Part shown: one piece after another, positions 45,118 to 54,737 of the stretch
Numbering within the stretch: the first letter of the stretch is position 1
How the letters are laid out: each line of letters begins with the position of its first letter
DNA from: Sphaerotilus hippei
GTDB lineage: Bacteria > Pseudomonadota > Gammaproteobacteria > Burkholderiales > Burkholderiaceae_C
Assembly: GCF_003201595.1 (NCBI RefSeq)
Contig: NZ_QJJS01000013.1
Span: 1-64,000, forward strand
DNA length: 64,000 bases
Direction of reading: 5' to 3'
Notes under the pieces: model-generated
Databases searched by the model: none
What the model was told of the DNA's origin: nothing
Seen by the model: only the letters and a program-made list of their open reading frames with translations
Position numbers and translations under genes: made by a program

Positions 45118-45244
45118 GGTGAAACCTCCTGATGACTTTAAGGACAGGCGCCGTGAGGCGCCGCGGCGTCGCTCCACATCGATCCGGGACTGCAATCATT
45201 GGTACGACGGGGTCCAGTTTCCATCAGGCCGAAACACTTTGCAA

Positions 45245-45257
45245 CATTTGTTTACAT
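45245..45257 (-). promoter_or_regulatory. AT-rich motif, copy 2, before the peptide gene
   Basis: On the - strand ATGTAAACAAATG, identical in all 13 bases to the copy in front of the HlyD adaptor gene and in the same orientation relative to the downstream gene. It lies about 130 bases before the peptide ATG. After it comes TTGCAAAGTG, similar to CAAAATGTG after copy 1. Confidence 0.65.
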
Positions 45258-45344
45258 TTTGGGGCGCCGCGCAGGGAAATGCACCTCGATTTGAGGGGGC
45301 GGCCGGTCTGCGGCAGAATTTTCACCCCCTGGAATCGAGGTCGC

Positions 45345-46193
45345 TCAGTAGGTGTACACGCCTCGACCGGTCTTGCGGCCCAGCCGGCCGGCGGCGACGT
45401 ATTCCTTGAGCAGCGGGCAGGGCCGGTACTTGGAGTCGCTGAACTCCTTGAAGTAGACGTCCATCACCGCCAGGCAGACGTCCAGGCCGATCATGTCGGC
45501 CAGCGCCAGCGGGCCGATGGGCTGGTTGCAGCCCAGCTTCATGCCCGCGTCGATGTCCTCGGGCGTGGCCAGCCCTTCGGCGAACACGAAGAAGGCCTCG
45601 TTGATCATCGGGATCAGGATGCGGTTGACCACGAAGCCCGGGGCGTTCCTGACCGTGATGGGGCTCTTGCCCAGGCGCTGGGCCAGGTCCTTGACGCGGT
45701 CGTGGGTCTCGTCGCTGGTCTGCAGGCCGCGGATGATCTCCACCAGCGCCATCATCGGCACCGGGTTGAAGAAGTGCATGCCGATGAAGCGGTCGGCGCG
45801 CTTCGTGGTGGCGGCCAGCTGGGTGATCGAGATCGAGCTGGTGTTGGTGGCGACGATGACCTCCGGGGCCAGCAGGGTGTCGAGCTGGTTCAGGATCCTG
45901 ATCTTCAGCGCCTCGTTCTCGGTGGCCGCCTCGATCACGAACTGGGCCGCATGCAGGTCCTCGTAGTTCGTCGAGCCCTTGATCAGCGCCAGCGCGGCGT
46001 CCTTCTGCCCGGCCGTGAGCTTGTCCTTCTTGATGAGGCGGTCGAGGCTGCCGGCGATGGTGGCGACCCCCTTGGCCACGGCCGCCTCGTTGATGTCGAT
46101 CATCACCACGCCGATGCCCGCCTGGGCGCACACCTGCGCGATGCCGTTGCCCATGGTGCCTGCACCGATGATGCCCACTGTCTGGATGCTCAT
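45345..46193 (-). CDS. 3-hydroxybutyryl-CoA dehydrogenase
   Basis: A 282-residue NAD-dependent dehydrogenase that interconverts 3-hydroxybutyryl-CoA and acetoacetyl-CoA (Hbd/PaaH type). The NAD motif GIIGAGTMGNGIAQ is at residues 7-20, NTSSISIT is near 118, the catalytic His is in GMHFFNPVP and the domain-swap segment is NAPGFVVNRIL. Length fits the single-domain family. The start was set at MSIQTVGI, preceded by AGAGGA; an earlier in-frame ATG overlaps the valS promoter. Divergent from valS with 131 bases between them. Confidence 0.93.
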   Translation of the reverse strand: MSIQTVGIIGAGTMGNGIAQVCAQAGIGVVMIDINEAAVAKGVATIAGSLDRLIKKDKLTAGQKDAALALIKGSTNYEDLHAAQFVIEAATENEALKIRILNQLDTLLAPEVIVATNTSSISITQLAATTKRADRFIGMHFFNPVPMMALVEIIRGLQTSDETHDRVKDLAQRLGKSPITVRNAPGFVVNRILIPMINEAFFVFAEGLATPEDIDAGMKLGCNQPIGPLALADMIGLDVCLAVMDVYFKEFSDSKYRPCPLLKEYVAAGRLGRKTGRGVYTY

Positions 46194-46324
46194 GAAGGAT
46201 TCCTCTCCGTGTTGGGATGAAAAAGCACGACCGTTCGATAGCGCCAGAGATTTTGCCTCGGGCCCGCGGGCCACAGTTCATAAAATCTCGGCTCCGCTTG
46301 CGCGACCACACCAGAACCGATTCC

Positions 46325-49198
46325 ATGACCGACGCCCTCTCCAAGTCCTTTGAACCGTCTCCGATCGAGGCCCACTGGGGGCCGCTGTGGGAGTCCAGCG
46401 GCGTCTACGAGCCCACGCTGGACCCGGCGCGGCCGAGTTTCTGCGTCCAGCTGCCGCCGCCCAACGTGACGGGCACGCTGCACATGGGTCATGCGTTCAA
46501 CCAGACCATCATGGACTCGCTGACGCGTTACCACCGCATGAGCGGCGACAACACGCTGTGGGTCCCAGGCACGGACCATGCCGGCATCGCCACGCAGATC
46601 GTGGTGGAGCGCCAGCTGCAGGCCCAGGGCATCAGCCGCCACGACATGGGCCCGACGCCGGCCGAGGCGCGCAAGAACTTCGTCGCCAAGGTCTGGGAGT
46701 GGAAGCAGCAGTCCGGCTCGACCATCACGCAGCAGATGCGCCGCATGGGCGACAGCGTGAGCTGGCCGCACGAGTACTTCACGATGGACGACAAGCTGTC
46801 CAAGGTGGTGACCGACACCTTCGTCAAGCTGTACGAAGAAGGCCTGATCTACCGCGGCAAGCGCCTGGTGAGCTGGGACCCGATCCTGAAGTCCGCCGTG
46901 TCGGACCTGGAGGTCGAGAGCGAGGAGGAAGACGGCTCGCTGTGGCACATCCGCTACCCGGTGGACGGCTCGGACGAGTCGCTGGTGGTGGCCACCACCC
47001 GCCCCGAGACCATGCTGGGCGACACCGCCGTGATGGTGCACCCGGAAGACGAGCGCTACACCCACCTGATCGGCAGGCAGGTCAAGCTGCCCGTCACCGG
47101 CCGCCTGGTGCCGGTGATCGCCGACGAGTACGTGGACAAGAGCTTCGGCACCGGCGTGGTGAAGGTCACGCCCGCGCACGACCAGAACGACTACCAGGTC
47201 GGCCTGCGCCACGGCCTGCCGATGCTGACCATCTTCGACCTGGCCGCCAAGGTCAGCGCCCATGAAGCCACGGACATCCCGGCCGAGTACGTCGGCCTGG
47301 ACCGCTTCGTCGCCCGCAAGCAGCTGGTCGCGCGCTTCGAGGCCGAAGGCCTGCTGGTCGAGGTCAAGAAGCACAAGCTGATGGTGCCGCGCTGCGCCCG
47401 CACCGGCCAGGTGATCGAGCCGATGCTGACGGACCAGTGGTTCGTGGCCATGACCAAGGCCAGCCCGAGCACCGGCAAATCCATCGCCCAGGGCGCGATC
47501 GAGGCGGTCGAGTCCGGCGACGTGAAGTTCGTGCCCGAGAACTGGGTCAACACCTACAACCAGTGGATGAAGAACATCCAGGACTGGTGCATCTCGCGCC
47601 AGCTCTGGTGGGGCCACCAGATCCCGGCCTGGTATGGCGAGAGTGGCGAGCTGTTCGTGGCCACGTCGGAAGAGGACGCCCGCGCCAAGGCGACGGCCGC
47701 CGGCTACACCGGCGCGCTCAGGCGCGACGAGGACGTGCTCGACACCTGGTACTCGTCGGCGCTGGTGCCCTTCAGCACGCTGGGCTGGCCCGAAAAGACG
47801 ATCGAGCAGGACCTCTTCCTGCCGTCCTCCGTGCTGGTCACGGGCTACGACATCATCTTCTTCTGGGTCGCCCGGATGATCATGATGACGAAGCACTTCA
47901 CCGGCAAGGTGCCGTTCAGGCACGTCTACATCCATGGCCTGGTGCTCGATGCGCAGGGCAAGAAGATGAGCAAGAGCGAGGGCAACGTGCTCGACCCGGT
48001 CGACCTGATCGACGGCATCGACCTGGCCCCGCTGCTGGACAAGCGCACCACGGGTCTGCGCAAGCCCGAGACCGCGCCCAAGGTGCGCAAGGCCACCGAG
48101 AAGGAATTCCCCGAGGGCATCCCGGCCTACGGCGCCGACGCGCTGCGCTTCACCTTCGCCGCGATGGCCACGCTGGGCCGCTCGGTCAACTTCGACAGCA
48201 AGCGCTGCGAGGGCTACCGCAACTTCTGCAACAAGCTGTGGAACGCGACGCGTTTCGTGCTGATGAACACCGAAGGCCAGGACTGCGGCCTGCAGGAGCA
48301 CACGGCGGCCGACTGCGCGGGGGGCTACCTGAGCTTCTCGCCGTCGGACCGCTGGATCACCGGCGAGCTGCAGCGGGTCGAGGACACGGTGGCCCGCGGT
48401 TTTGCCGATTACCGCCTCGACAACGTCGCCAACACGATCTACCAGTTCGTCTGGGACGAGTACTGCGACTGGTACCTGGAGATCGCCAAGGTGCAGCTGC
48501 AGGTGGCCAAGGAGGCCGGCGACGAGGCTTCGGCCCGCGGCACGCGACGCACGCTGATCCGGGTGCTGGAGACCACGCTGCGCCTGCTGCATCCGGTGGC
48601 GCCGTTCATCACGGCCGAGCTGTGGAACACGGTGGCGGTGGTGGCCGGACGCAAGGCGGCCGACTCGAGCGACACGGTGGCCACGGCGGCCTACCCGGTC
48701 GCCCAGCCCGGCAAGATCGACCCGGTGGCCGATGCCTGGGTGGCACGCCTGAAGGACGTGGTCGGTGTCGTGCGCAACCTGCGCGGCGAGATGGGCCTGT
48801 CCCCGGCCGAGCGGGTGCCGCTGCTGACCTTCGGGGATGCCGACTTCATCACCCAGGCCGCGCCGGTCATCCGGGCGCTGGCCAAGCTGGGCGAGGTCCA
48901 GGTGATCGCCGACGAGGCGGCCTTCGCCACGGCCACCGAGATGGCGCCGGTGGCGGTGCAGGGCGCGGCGCGCCTGGCGCTGAAGGTGGAGATCGACGTG
49001 GCCGCCGAGCGCGAGCGCCTGGGCAAGGAAGTGGCGCGCCTGGAGGGCGAGATCGTCAAGGCCAATGCCAAGCTGGGCAACGAGAGCTTCGTGGCCCGGG
49101 CTCCGGCCGCGGTGGTCGAGCAGGAGCGTGCGCGTCTGGCCGACTTCAGCGCGACGCTGGCCAAGCTGCGCCAGCAGCTGGAGCGCCTGGCGGCCTGA
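46325..49198 (+). CDS. valS: Valyl-tRNA synthetase
   Basis: A 957-residue class I synthetase that charges tRNA-Val. The HIGH-type motif is [15 protein letters not shown] near residues 42-56 and KMSKS is in [14 protein letters not shown]. The editing domain ([12 protein letters not shown]) and the C-terminal coiled coil (about 890-955) are present, as in canonical ValRS. The start was set at [15 protein letters not shown]; the longer in-frame start at 46217 is in the gap shared with the divergent dehydrogenase. Essential housekeeping gene. The last 53 bases overlap the convergent hydroxyacid dehydrogenase gene. Confidence 0.96.
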   Translation: MTDALSKSFEPSPIEAHWGPLWESSGVYEPTLDPARPSFCVQLPPPNVTGTLHMGHAFNQTIMDSLTRYHRMSGDNTLWVPGTDHAGIATQIVVERQLQAQGISRHDMGPTPAEARKNFVAKVWEWKQQSGSTITQQMRRMGDSVSWPHEYFTMDDKLSKVVTDTFVKLYEEGLIYRGKRLVSWDPILKSAVSDLEVESEEEDGSLWHIRYPVDGSDESLVVATTRPETMLGDTAVMVHPEDERYTHLIGRQVKLPVTGRLVPVIADEYVDKSFGTGVVKVTPAHDQNDYQVGLRHGLPMLTIFDLAAKVSAHEATDIPAEYVGLDRFVARKQLVARFEAEGLLVEVKKHKLMVPRCARTGQVIEPMLTDQWFVAMTKASPSTGKSIAQGAIEAVESGDVKFVPENWVNTYNQWMKNIQDWCISRQLWWGHQIPAWYGESGELFVATSEEDARAKATAAGYTGALRRDEDVLDTWYSSALVPFSTLGWPEKTIEQDLFLPSSVLVTGYDIIFFWVARMIMMTKHFTGKVPFRHVYIHGLVLDAQGKKMSKSEGNVLDPVDLIDGIDLAPLLDKRTTGLRKPETAPKVRKATEKEFPEGIPAYGADALRFTFAAMATLGRSVNFDSKRCEGYRNFCNKLWNATRFVLMNTEGQDCGLQEHTAADCAGGYLSFSPSDRWITGELQRVEDTVARGFADYRLDNVANTIYQFVWDEYCDWYLEIAKVQLQVAKEAGDEASARGTRRTLIRVLETTLRLLHPVAPFITAELWNTVAVVAGRKAADSSDTVATAAYPVAQPGKIDPVADAWVARLKDVVGVVRNLRGEMGLSPAERVPLLTFGDADFITQAAPVIRALAKLGEVQVIADEAAFATATEMAPVAVQGAARLALKVEIDVAAERERLGKEVARLEGEIVKANAKLGNESFVARAPAAVVEQERARLADFSATLAKLRQQLERLAA

Positions 49199-50195
49199 TC
49201 AGGCCCGAGGCCGTGGGGCCGGCCGGTGGCGCGGCCACCGGCTTCATCGGCTCGTCGGTGGCGTGGCTGGCCCGGCGGGTGCCGCTGCGGGCGACCGCCG
49301 GGGTGCAGCGCAGGATCTCGTCGAGCCGCCGGGCCACGCCCCAGGCGCTGCGCAGGCGGGACTCGCGCGTGTAGCTGGCCAGCCGCGGCGTCGTCATCAG
49401 GCCGCGCACCCGGTGCAGCACCTGGCCGGGCGCCTGCAGGTCGAGTTCGGCCTGGTCCAGCCAGGCCGAGGTCATGCGTCCGCTGCCCAGCACCCGGGCC
49501 AGCGTCGCGTGGTCGAACAGCGCGGACGAGGCGGTGCACACCAGCACCTGCCCCGGCTTGCACGCCGCCAGGTTGCGCTCGCCCAGCACGCCGCGGTAGC
49601 GGCTGAAGTAGGCCAGGCCGACGCAGACCACGTCGGCCGTCTCGAACAGCTCCCGCAGCGCGATCGGCTGCACTTCCCACTCGTCCCAGCGGCGGTCGCT
49701 GGCGTGCACCGTCGGGTCGTAGCCGATGACGGTGCAGCCGAACGGCCTCACCAGCTGGGCCAGCCGGCGGGTGGCCGCCGTCATGCCCACCAGCCCGATC
49801 GTGCTCTGGCCGAGCTCGCGGCCGGCCAGCCGCCCGAGGTCCTCCGGCGCGGGTCGCAGCAGCGACAGCACGGCACCCAGCATGAATTCGGCCTCGGCGG
49901 GCACGGTCGCGTCCATGCAGCGCACCACTTCGATGCCGGCCCGCTTGCAGGCGGCGTGGTCGATGTTCTCGGGGCCGCCGACGATGCGCCCGATCGCCCT
50001 CAGCATCACGGCCTGAGCCAGCGTGCGTGCGTCGACGCGGGTGCGTGCGGGCAGCATCGCCGCACGAGCCTGCGAGAGGGCTTCTTCGAGCAGGGCGGGC
50101 TCATCGGCCAGCCGTGGCGCATAGTGCAGTGCGTGGCGGCTGTCGAGCCACTGCAGCACATCCGCCTCCAGCGGCTCGGCGATGAGCAGATCCAT
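49146..50195 (-). CDS. 2-hydroxyacid dehydrogenase-like protein, motifs degenerate
   Basis: A 349-residue protein with the D-isomer 2-hydroxyacid dehydrogenase fold. The motifs are eroded: the NAD glycine motif reads G-M-T-A-A-T in place of G-x-G-x-x-G, the Arg of the usual NTARG is Ser (CTASSALFD), and the catalytic His of TPHIAS is Arg (TPRLAS). An enzymatically inactive or altered protein is likely. The C-terminal tail of about 50 residues is Pro/Ala-rich and overlaps the valS end on the other strand. The start was set at ATG 50195; a GTG at 50219 is possible. Neighbours do not explain its role. Confidence 0.75.
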   Translation of the reverse strand: MDLLIAEPLEADVLQWLDSRHALHYAPRLADEPALLEEALSQARAAMLPARTRVDARTLAQAVMLRAIGRIVGGPENIDHAACKRAGIEVVRCMDATVPAEAEFMLGAVLSLLRPAPEDLGRLAGRELGQSTIGLVGMTAATRRLAQLVRPFGCTVIGYDPTVHASDRRWDEWEVQPIALRELFETADVVCVGLAYFSRYRGVLGERNLAACKPGQVLVCTASSALFDHATLARVLGSGRMTSAWLDQAELDLQAPGQVLHRVRGLMTTPRLASYTRESRLRSAWGVARRLDEILRCTPAVARSGTRRASHATDEPMKPVAAPPAGPTASGLIRPPGAPAAGAAWPASR

Positions 50196-50342
50196 GATGA
50201 ATATATTCAAATGTTTCACGAAGAGTTGCCATCTTCACCGCGAATGAGCTGATCTGTCAGGATTTCCCCCGTGAACAGGGGTCGCAATGCCGTGTGCTCA
50301 TGCCAGAATCAAGAGGATTCAGCAGCAACAGGGATTCCCCTC

Positions 50343-51209
50343 ATGAAAGTCAGAAAAGCGATCTTCCCCGTCGCCGGTCTCGGCACCCGGTTCCTGCCCG
50401 CGACCAAGGCGCAGCCCAAGGAAATGCTGCCGGTGGTGGACAAGCCGCTGATCCAGTACGCGGTCGAGGAAGCCTACGCGGCCGGCATTCGCCAGATGAT
50501 TTTCGTGAACGGCCGCAACAAGCGCGCCATTCCTGACCACTTCGACACCGCCTACGAGCTCGAGGCCGAACTGCTGGCCTCGGGCAAGAACGAGCTGCTG
50601 TCGATGGTGCACTCGATCAAGCCCGACGACATGGAGTGCATCTACATCCGCCAGCCCAAGGCCCTGGGCCTGGGCCACGCGGTGCTGTGCGCCCAGTGCG
50701 TGGTCGTCAACGAGCCGTTCGCGGTGCTGCTGGCCGATGACCTGATGGTCGGCAAGCCGCCGGTGCTCAAGCAGATGGTGGACCAGTTCGCCGAGTGGCA
50801 GGCCTCGATCCTGGCGGTCCAGGAAGTGCCCACCGAGCACACCAAGCGCTACGGCATCTGCGCCGGCACGCCGGTGTCGGACCGCATGATGGACCTGACC
50901 CACATCGTCGAGAAGCCGTCGCCCGAGGAGGCGCCTTCGCGCCTGGGCGTGGCCGGGCGCTACATCCTGACGCCGGGCGTGTTCCGCGAGATCGCCAACC
51001 AGCCGCGTGGCGTGGGCGGCGAGATCCAGCTGACCGACGGCATCGCCGCGCTGATGCGCCGCGAGAAGGTGTTCGCCTACCGCTACGACGGCAAGCGCTA
51101 CGACTGCGGCAGCAAGGAAGGTTTCCTGGAGGCCAACGTCGAGCTGGCGCTGCAGCACCCGCAGCTGGGCGAGTCCTTCCGCAACTACCTGCGGCAGCTC
51201 GACGTCTGA
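50343..51209 (+). CDS. galU: UTP-glucose-1-phosphate uridylyltransferase
   Basis: A 288-residue nucleotidyltransferase that makes UDP-glucose from UTP and glucose 1-phosphate. The signature [19 protein letters not shown] is at residues 11-29, with LLADDLM and [10 protein letters not shown] downstream, and [11 protein letters not shown] near the C-terminus. Length is normal. The start was set at [12 protein letters not shown]; an in-frame ATG 72 bases earlier adds a low-quality tail. It feeds exopolysaccharide, LPS and trehalose pathways. A palindrome ends the transcript. Confidence 0.96.
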   Translation: MKVRKAIFPVAGLGTRFLPATKAQPKEMLPVVDKPLIQYAVEEAYAAGIRQMIFVNGRNKRAIPDHFDTAYELEAELLASGKNELLSMVHSIKPDDMECIYIRQPKALGLGHAVLCAQCVVVNEPFAVLLADDLMVGKPPVLKQMVDQFAEWQASILAVQEVPTEHTKRYGICAGTPVSDRMMDLTHIVEKPSPEEAPSRLGVAGRYILTPGVFREIANQPRGVGGEIQLTDGIAALMRREKVFAYRYDGKRYDCGSKEGFLEANVELALQHPQLGESFRNYLRQLDV

Positions 51210-51232
51210 GCCGGGTCCTGTTCCCGCGATGA

Positions 51233-51258
51233 ACGACGGCCGCGATCGCGGCCGTCGT
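51233..51258. terminator. Perfect 26-base palindrome between galU and the TusA-like gene
   Basis: A perfect 26-base inverted repeat with arm ACGACGGCCGCGA, centred at 51245/51246, in the 67-base gap between two converging genes. It can form a hairpin in either transcript and is followed by a short T stretch (CGTTTCC) on the + side. Most likely a bidirectional terminator. Confidence 0.7.
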
Positions 51259-51276
51259 CGTTTCCGGGGTGGTGGT

Positions 51277-51507
51277 TCAGCGCCGGCGCAGCACGTGCAC
51301 GAACTCGCCGTCCGCGGGGGCCTGCTGCTCGACCAGCTCGTTGCCGGTCTGCCGGCAGAAGGCCTGGAAGTCGCGCATCGAGCCCGGATCGGTGGCCAGC
51401 ACCTTCAGCAGCTGGCCGCTGTCCATGTCCGCCAGCGCCTTCTTGGCCTTCAGGATGGGCAGCGGGCAGTGCAGTCCGCGGGCGTCGAGTTCCTTGTGGA
51501 TGTCCAT
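51277..51507 (-). CDS. TusA-family sulfur carrier protein
   Basis: A 76-residue SirA/TusA-like protein. The signature Cys is in DARGLHCPLPILKAKKAL (residue 14), the CPxP-type motif of sulfur-relay proteins. In E. coli TusA passes sulfur in tRNA 2-thiouridine synthesis; several TusA paralogues act elsewhere. Here it is alone, facing galU, and its upstream neighbour on the same strand is ppk. I use no gene symbol, as paralogues are common. Confidence 0.88.
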   Translation of the reverse strand: MDIHKELDARGLHCPLPILKAKKALADMDSGQLLKVLATDPGSMRDFQAFCRQTGNELVEQQAPADGEFVHVLRRR

Positions 51508-51572
51508 GGCGTGCGGGTTCGGGGCGGCAGAAGCGGTGGTGTCGATTCTAGCGAGCCGCCCCCCGGGCCGCT

Positions 51573-53630
51573 TCAGTCCTGGTAACGCCGCGTCAGCGCC
51601 TGCTGGGCGCCCGGGCCGGTGCGGTCCACCCGGTGGTAGTGCCCGTCGGCGTCCAGCGACCAGGCGTCAATGCGGTCGTGCAGGTAGGGCACCAGGCATT
51701 CGTCGATCACCTGCTGGCGCATGTCGGCGTCGCGGATCGGCCAGGCCACCTCGATGCGCCGCATCATGTTGCGGCTCATCCAGTCGGCGCTGCTGAGGTA
51801 GAGCGCCTCGTCGTTCTCGCCCGCGCCCCAGCGGAAATACAGCACGCGGGTGTGCTCGAGGAAACGCCCGACCACCGAGCGCACCCGGATGTTGTCGGTC
51901 TGTCCCGGCACGCCGGGGGCCAGCATGCAGGCGCCGCGCACGATCAGGTCGATCTGCGCCCCGGCCTGGCCGGCCGCGACCAGCGCGGCGATCAGGCCCG
52001 GATCGGTCAGCGAGTTGAACTTGACGACGATGCGCGCCGGCTGGCCGAGCAGCGCGGCCTTGCGCACCCGCTCCATGCGGGCGCACATCTCGCTGTGCAG
52101 GTTGAACGGGGCGACCAGCAGGCGGCGTGGTGTCTTCAGCGGGTTCAGGCTGGCCAGATGCTGGAAGATCGCGTCGGCGTCGGCCGTGATGTCCGGGTCG
52201 GCGGTCAGGTAGCCGACGTCGGTGTAGAGGCGCGCGGTCTTGGTGTTGTAGTTGCCGGTCGACAGGTGGGCGTAGCGTGCCATGCGCAGCCCCTCCTTGC
52301 GGGTGACCAGCAGCAGCTTGGCATGGGTCTTCAGCCCGACGATGCCGTAGACCACCTGCACGCCGACGGCCTCCAGCCGCTCGGCCCAGTTGATGTTGGC
52401 CTCCTCGTCGAAGCGGGCCTTGAGCTCGACCACCGCCAGCACTTCCTTGCCCCGCTCGGCCGCCTCGATCAGCAGCTCCATCAGCACCGACTCGGTGCCG
52501 GTGCGGTAGATGGTCTGCTTGATGGCCAGCACCTTCGGGTCCTGCACGGCCTCGCGCAGCAGCTCGATGACGGGGTCGAAGGACTCGAAGGGGTGGTGCA
52601 GCAGCACGTCACGCTCGGAGATGCTCTCGAACATCGAGCGGCCCCGCGGCAGGCGCTGGCGCGGCCACATCGGCTCGTGCGGCGGGAACCGCAGCGCCGG
52701 CGCCTGGCACAGGTCGATCAGCGTGTTCAGCCGCACCAGGTTGACGGGGCCGTTGACCCGGTAGAGCGCGGCCTCGGGCAGGTTGAACTGCGAGCGCAGG
52801 AAGTCCGACAGCACCGGCGGGCAGGTGTTGACCACCTCCAGGCGCACGGCCTTGCCGAAGTGGCGCGAGGCCAGCTCGCTGCGCAGGGCCTGGCGCAGGT
52901 TGGTGACGTCGTCCTCGTCGACATCGAGGTCGGAGTCGCGGGTGACGCGGAACTGCGAGAAGGCCTCGACCACCCGGCCCGGGAACATGTCGGCCAGATG
53001 GGCGCGGATCATGCTGGTCAGCAGCACGAAGGCCTGGCGCCCGTCGCTGAGCCGGTCGGGCAGGCGGATCACGCGCGGCAGCACCCGTGGCACCTTGACG
53101 ATGGCGATCGAGTTCTCGCGCCCGAAGGCGTCGGCACCCGAGAGCTGGATGATGAAGTTCAGCGACTTGTTGAGCAGCTGCGGGAAGGGGTGCGACGGAT
53201 CGAGCCCCAGCGGCACCAGCAGCGGCTGCACGTCGCGGTGGAAATAGCGCGCGACCCACTGGCGCTGCGCCTCGTTGCGCTCGGCGTGGTTCAGGATGAC
53301 GACCCCTTCGCGCACCAGCGCGGGCATCACCTCCTGGTTGAAGATGGCGTACTGCTCGTCGACCAGCTCGTGCGCCTCGGCGGCCACGGCCCGCAGGTCG
53401 GTGCGGGCCAGGCCGCTGCCCGGGCCGCGGGCCGCCTCGACGGCGTCCGAGAAGCGCACCTCGAAGAACTCGTCCATGTTCGACGAGACGATGCAGATGT
53501 AGCGCAGGCGTTCCAGCAGCGGCAGGTCCGCGCGACGAGCCTGGGCCAGCACCCGGCGGTTGAACTCCAGCATCGACTGCTCCCGGTTGAGCAGCGGCAA
53601 GGATTGGGTGACCGATTTGATGACAGGCAT
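51573..53630 (-). CDS. ppk: Polyphosphate kinase 1
   Basis: A 685-residue Ppk1 that makes polyphosphate from ATP. The N-terminal segment LNREQSMLEFNRRVL, YICIVSSNMDEFFEVR, the phospho-His region (YAHLSTGNYNTKTARLYTDV) and the C-terminal SSADWMSRNMMRRIEVAWP are hallmark. AGGAT stands seven bases before the ATG. In the same direction upstream come an LpxH-like gene and ppx, so polyphosphate synthesis and hydrolysis are clustered. A Pho-box-like triple repeat lies right upstream. Confidence 0.96.
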   Translation of the reverse strand: MPVIKSVTQSLPLLNREQSMLEFNRRVLAQARRADLPLLERLRYICIVSSNMDEFFEVRFSDAVEAARGPGSGLARTDLRAVAAEAHELVDEQYAIFNQEVMPALVREGVVILNHAERNEAQRQWVARYFHRDVQPLLVPLGLDPSHPFPQLLNKSLNFIIQLSGADAFGRENSIAIVKVPRVLPRVIRLPDRLSDGRQAFVLLTSMIRAHLADMFPGRVVEAFSQFRVTRDSDLDVDEDDVTNLRQALRSELASRHFGKAVRLEVVNTCPPVLSDFLRSQFNLPEAALYRVNGPVNLVRLNTLIDLCQAPALRFPPHEPMWPRQRLPRGRSMFESISERDVLLHHPFESFDPVIELLREAVQDPKVLAIKQTIYRTGTESVLMELLIEAAERGKEVLAVVELKARFDEEANINWAERLEAVGVQVVYGIVGLKTHAKLLLVTRKEGLRMARYAHLSTGNYNTKTARLYTDVGYLTADPDITADADAIFQHLASLNPLKTPRRLLVAPFNLHSEMCARMERVRKAALLGQPARIVVKFNSLTDPGLIAALVAAGQAGAQIDLIVRGACMLAPGVPGQTDNIRVRSVVGRFLEHTRVLYFRWGAGENDEALYLSSADWMSRNMMRRIEVAWPIRDADMRQQVIDECLVPYLHDRIDAWSLDADGHYHRVDRTGPGAQQALTRRYQD

Positions 53631-53641
53631 CCGAATATCCT

Positions 53642-53670
53642 ATGAAGATTCGGTGACGCCTTGATGAAAA
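53642..53670 (-). promoter_or_regulatory. Possible Pho box before ppk
   Basis: On the - strand TTTTCAT-CAAG-GCGTCAC-CGAA-TCTTCAT: three seven-base units repeated every 11 bases, the spacing of PhoB boxes (CTGTCAT units). Each unit agrees at only four or five of seven bases with the E. coli consensus. It lies 11 bases before the ppk ATG, close to the start site, so either it is the regulated promoter itself or a chance match. Confidence 0.4.
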
Positions 53671-53761
53671 CCGCGGGCGTGTTGCGAACGGTTCGTGAAT
53701 AGGCCGCGCCCGCGGCGCAAAAGCGCCGGACGCGTCGATCGGGGCAGGCCGGCGGTGCGGG

Positions 53762-54649
53762 TCAGGCCGTGACCACGGCCGGTGCGCTCGCTTCGCCCCG
53801 GGCGCGCAGGCGCATCGTGGCGGCCCAGTCGATGATTTCCAGCCGGCCGTCGTCGTGCTCGACCAGCGCGGTCAGGCTCTCGACCCAGTCGCCGTCGTTG
53901 GCGTAGAGGATGCCGTCGATGTCACGCAGCTCGGCATGGTGGATGTGGCCGCAGACGACGCCCTGCACGCCGCGGCGGCGGGCTTCGCGCGCGACCGCCT
54001 GCTCGAAGTCGCTGATGAAGCTGACCGCCCGCTTGACCTTGAGCTTGAGGTAGCCCGACAGCGACCAGTAGGGCAGGCCCAGGCGGGCGCGTGCCGAATT
54101 CAGGTGGCGGTTGAGCCTGAGGGTCCATTCGTAGGCGGTGTCGCCCACGTGGGCCAGCCAGCGCGCGCACTGCACGACGCCGTCGAACAGATCGCCGTGC
54201 GTGATCCAGAGCCGGCGGCCGTCGGCGGTGGTGTGGATGCAGTCCTGCACCACCTCGATGCCGCCGAACTGGTGGCCGATGTAGCGCCGCGCGAACTCGT
54301 CGTGGTTGCCGGGCACGAACACCACGCGCGTGCCCTTGCGGGCCTTGCGCAGCAGCTTCTGCATCACGTCGTTGTGGGCCTGAGGCCAGTACCAGCGCCG
54401 GCGCAGCTGCCAGCCGTCGATGATGTCGCCGACCAGGAAGAGCTGCTCGCACTCGACGGTGCGCAGGAAGTCCAGCAGCGCGTCGGCCTGGCAGCCGGGC
54501 GTGCCCAGGTGCACGTCGGAGATGAAGACCGTGCGCACCGACAGCGGGGTCGCCGCCGCGCCGCTGTCCTCGGGGGTTCGGGCGGGGGCCGGTTCGCTCG
54601 CCGCGAGCGGCGCGAACCAGGCATCGATGCGGGGGGCTTGGGCAGGCAT
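53762..54649 (-). CDS. LpxH-like metallophosphoesterase
   Basis: A 295-residue calcineurin-type phosphoesterase. The metal ligands are in FISDVHLG, VGDIIDGW, PGNHDEFARRY, THGD and CGHIHHAEL. The Trp-rich region after GDIID and the overall length resemble the UDP-2,3-diacylglucosamine hydrolase (LpxH/YbbF) group in lipid A synthesis, but the N-terminal extension (about 38 residues, Ala/Pro-rich) is unusual and it is next to ppx/ppk, so another phosphoester target is possible. The start codon was taken as ATG 54649. Confidence 0.85.
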   Translation of the reverse strand: MPAQAPRIDAWFAPLAASEPAPARTPEDSGAAATPLSVRTVFISDVHLGTPGCQADALLDFLRTVECEQLFLVGDIIDGWQLRRRWYWPQAHNDVMQKLLRKARKGTRVVFVPGNHDEFARRYIGHQFGGIEVVQDCIHTTADGRRLWITHGDLFDGVVQCARWLAHVGDTAYEWTLRLNRHLNSARARLGLPYWSLSGYLKLKVKRAVSFISDFEQAVAREARRRGVQGVVCGHIHHAELRDIDGILYANDGDWVESLTALVEHDDGRLEIIDWAATMRLRARGEASAPAVVTA

Positions 54650-54737
54650 GGGTGCATCGTCGGCCGTGGCCGTGACGGTGCGTTGAAGCCGATGTGAAAC
54701 CCCGATGACGCCCGGCCGGGGCCGGACGCCGCCAGCG

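Noticed and set aside
45132..46220. Open frame on the + strand opposite the 3-hydroxybutyryl-CoA dehydrogenase.
   Set aside because: Antisense shadow with His/Gln/Val-rich composition; the dehydrogenase on the - strand is well supported.
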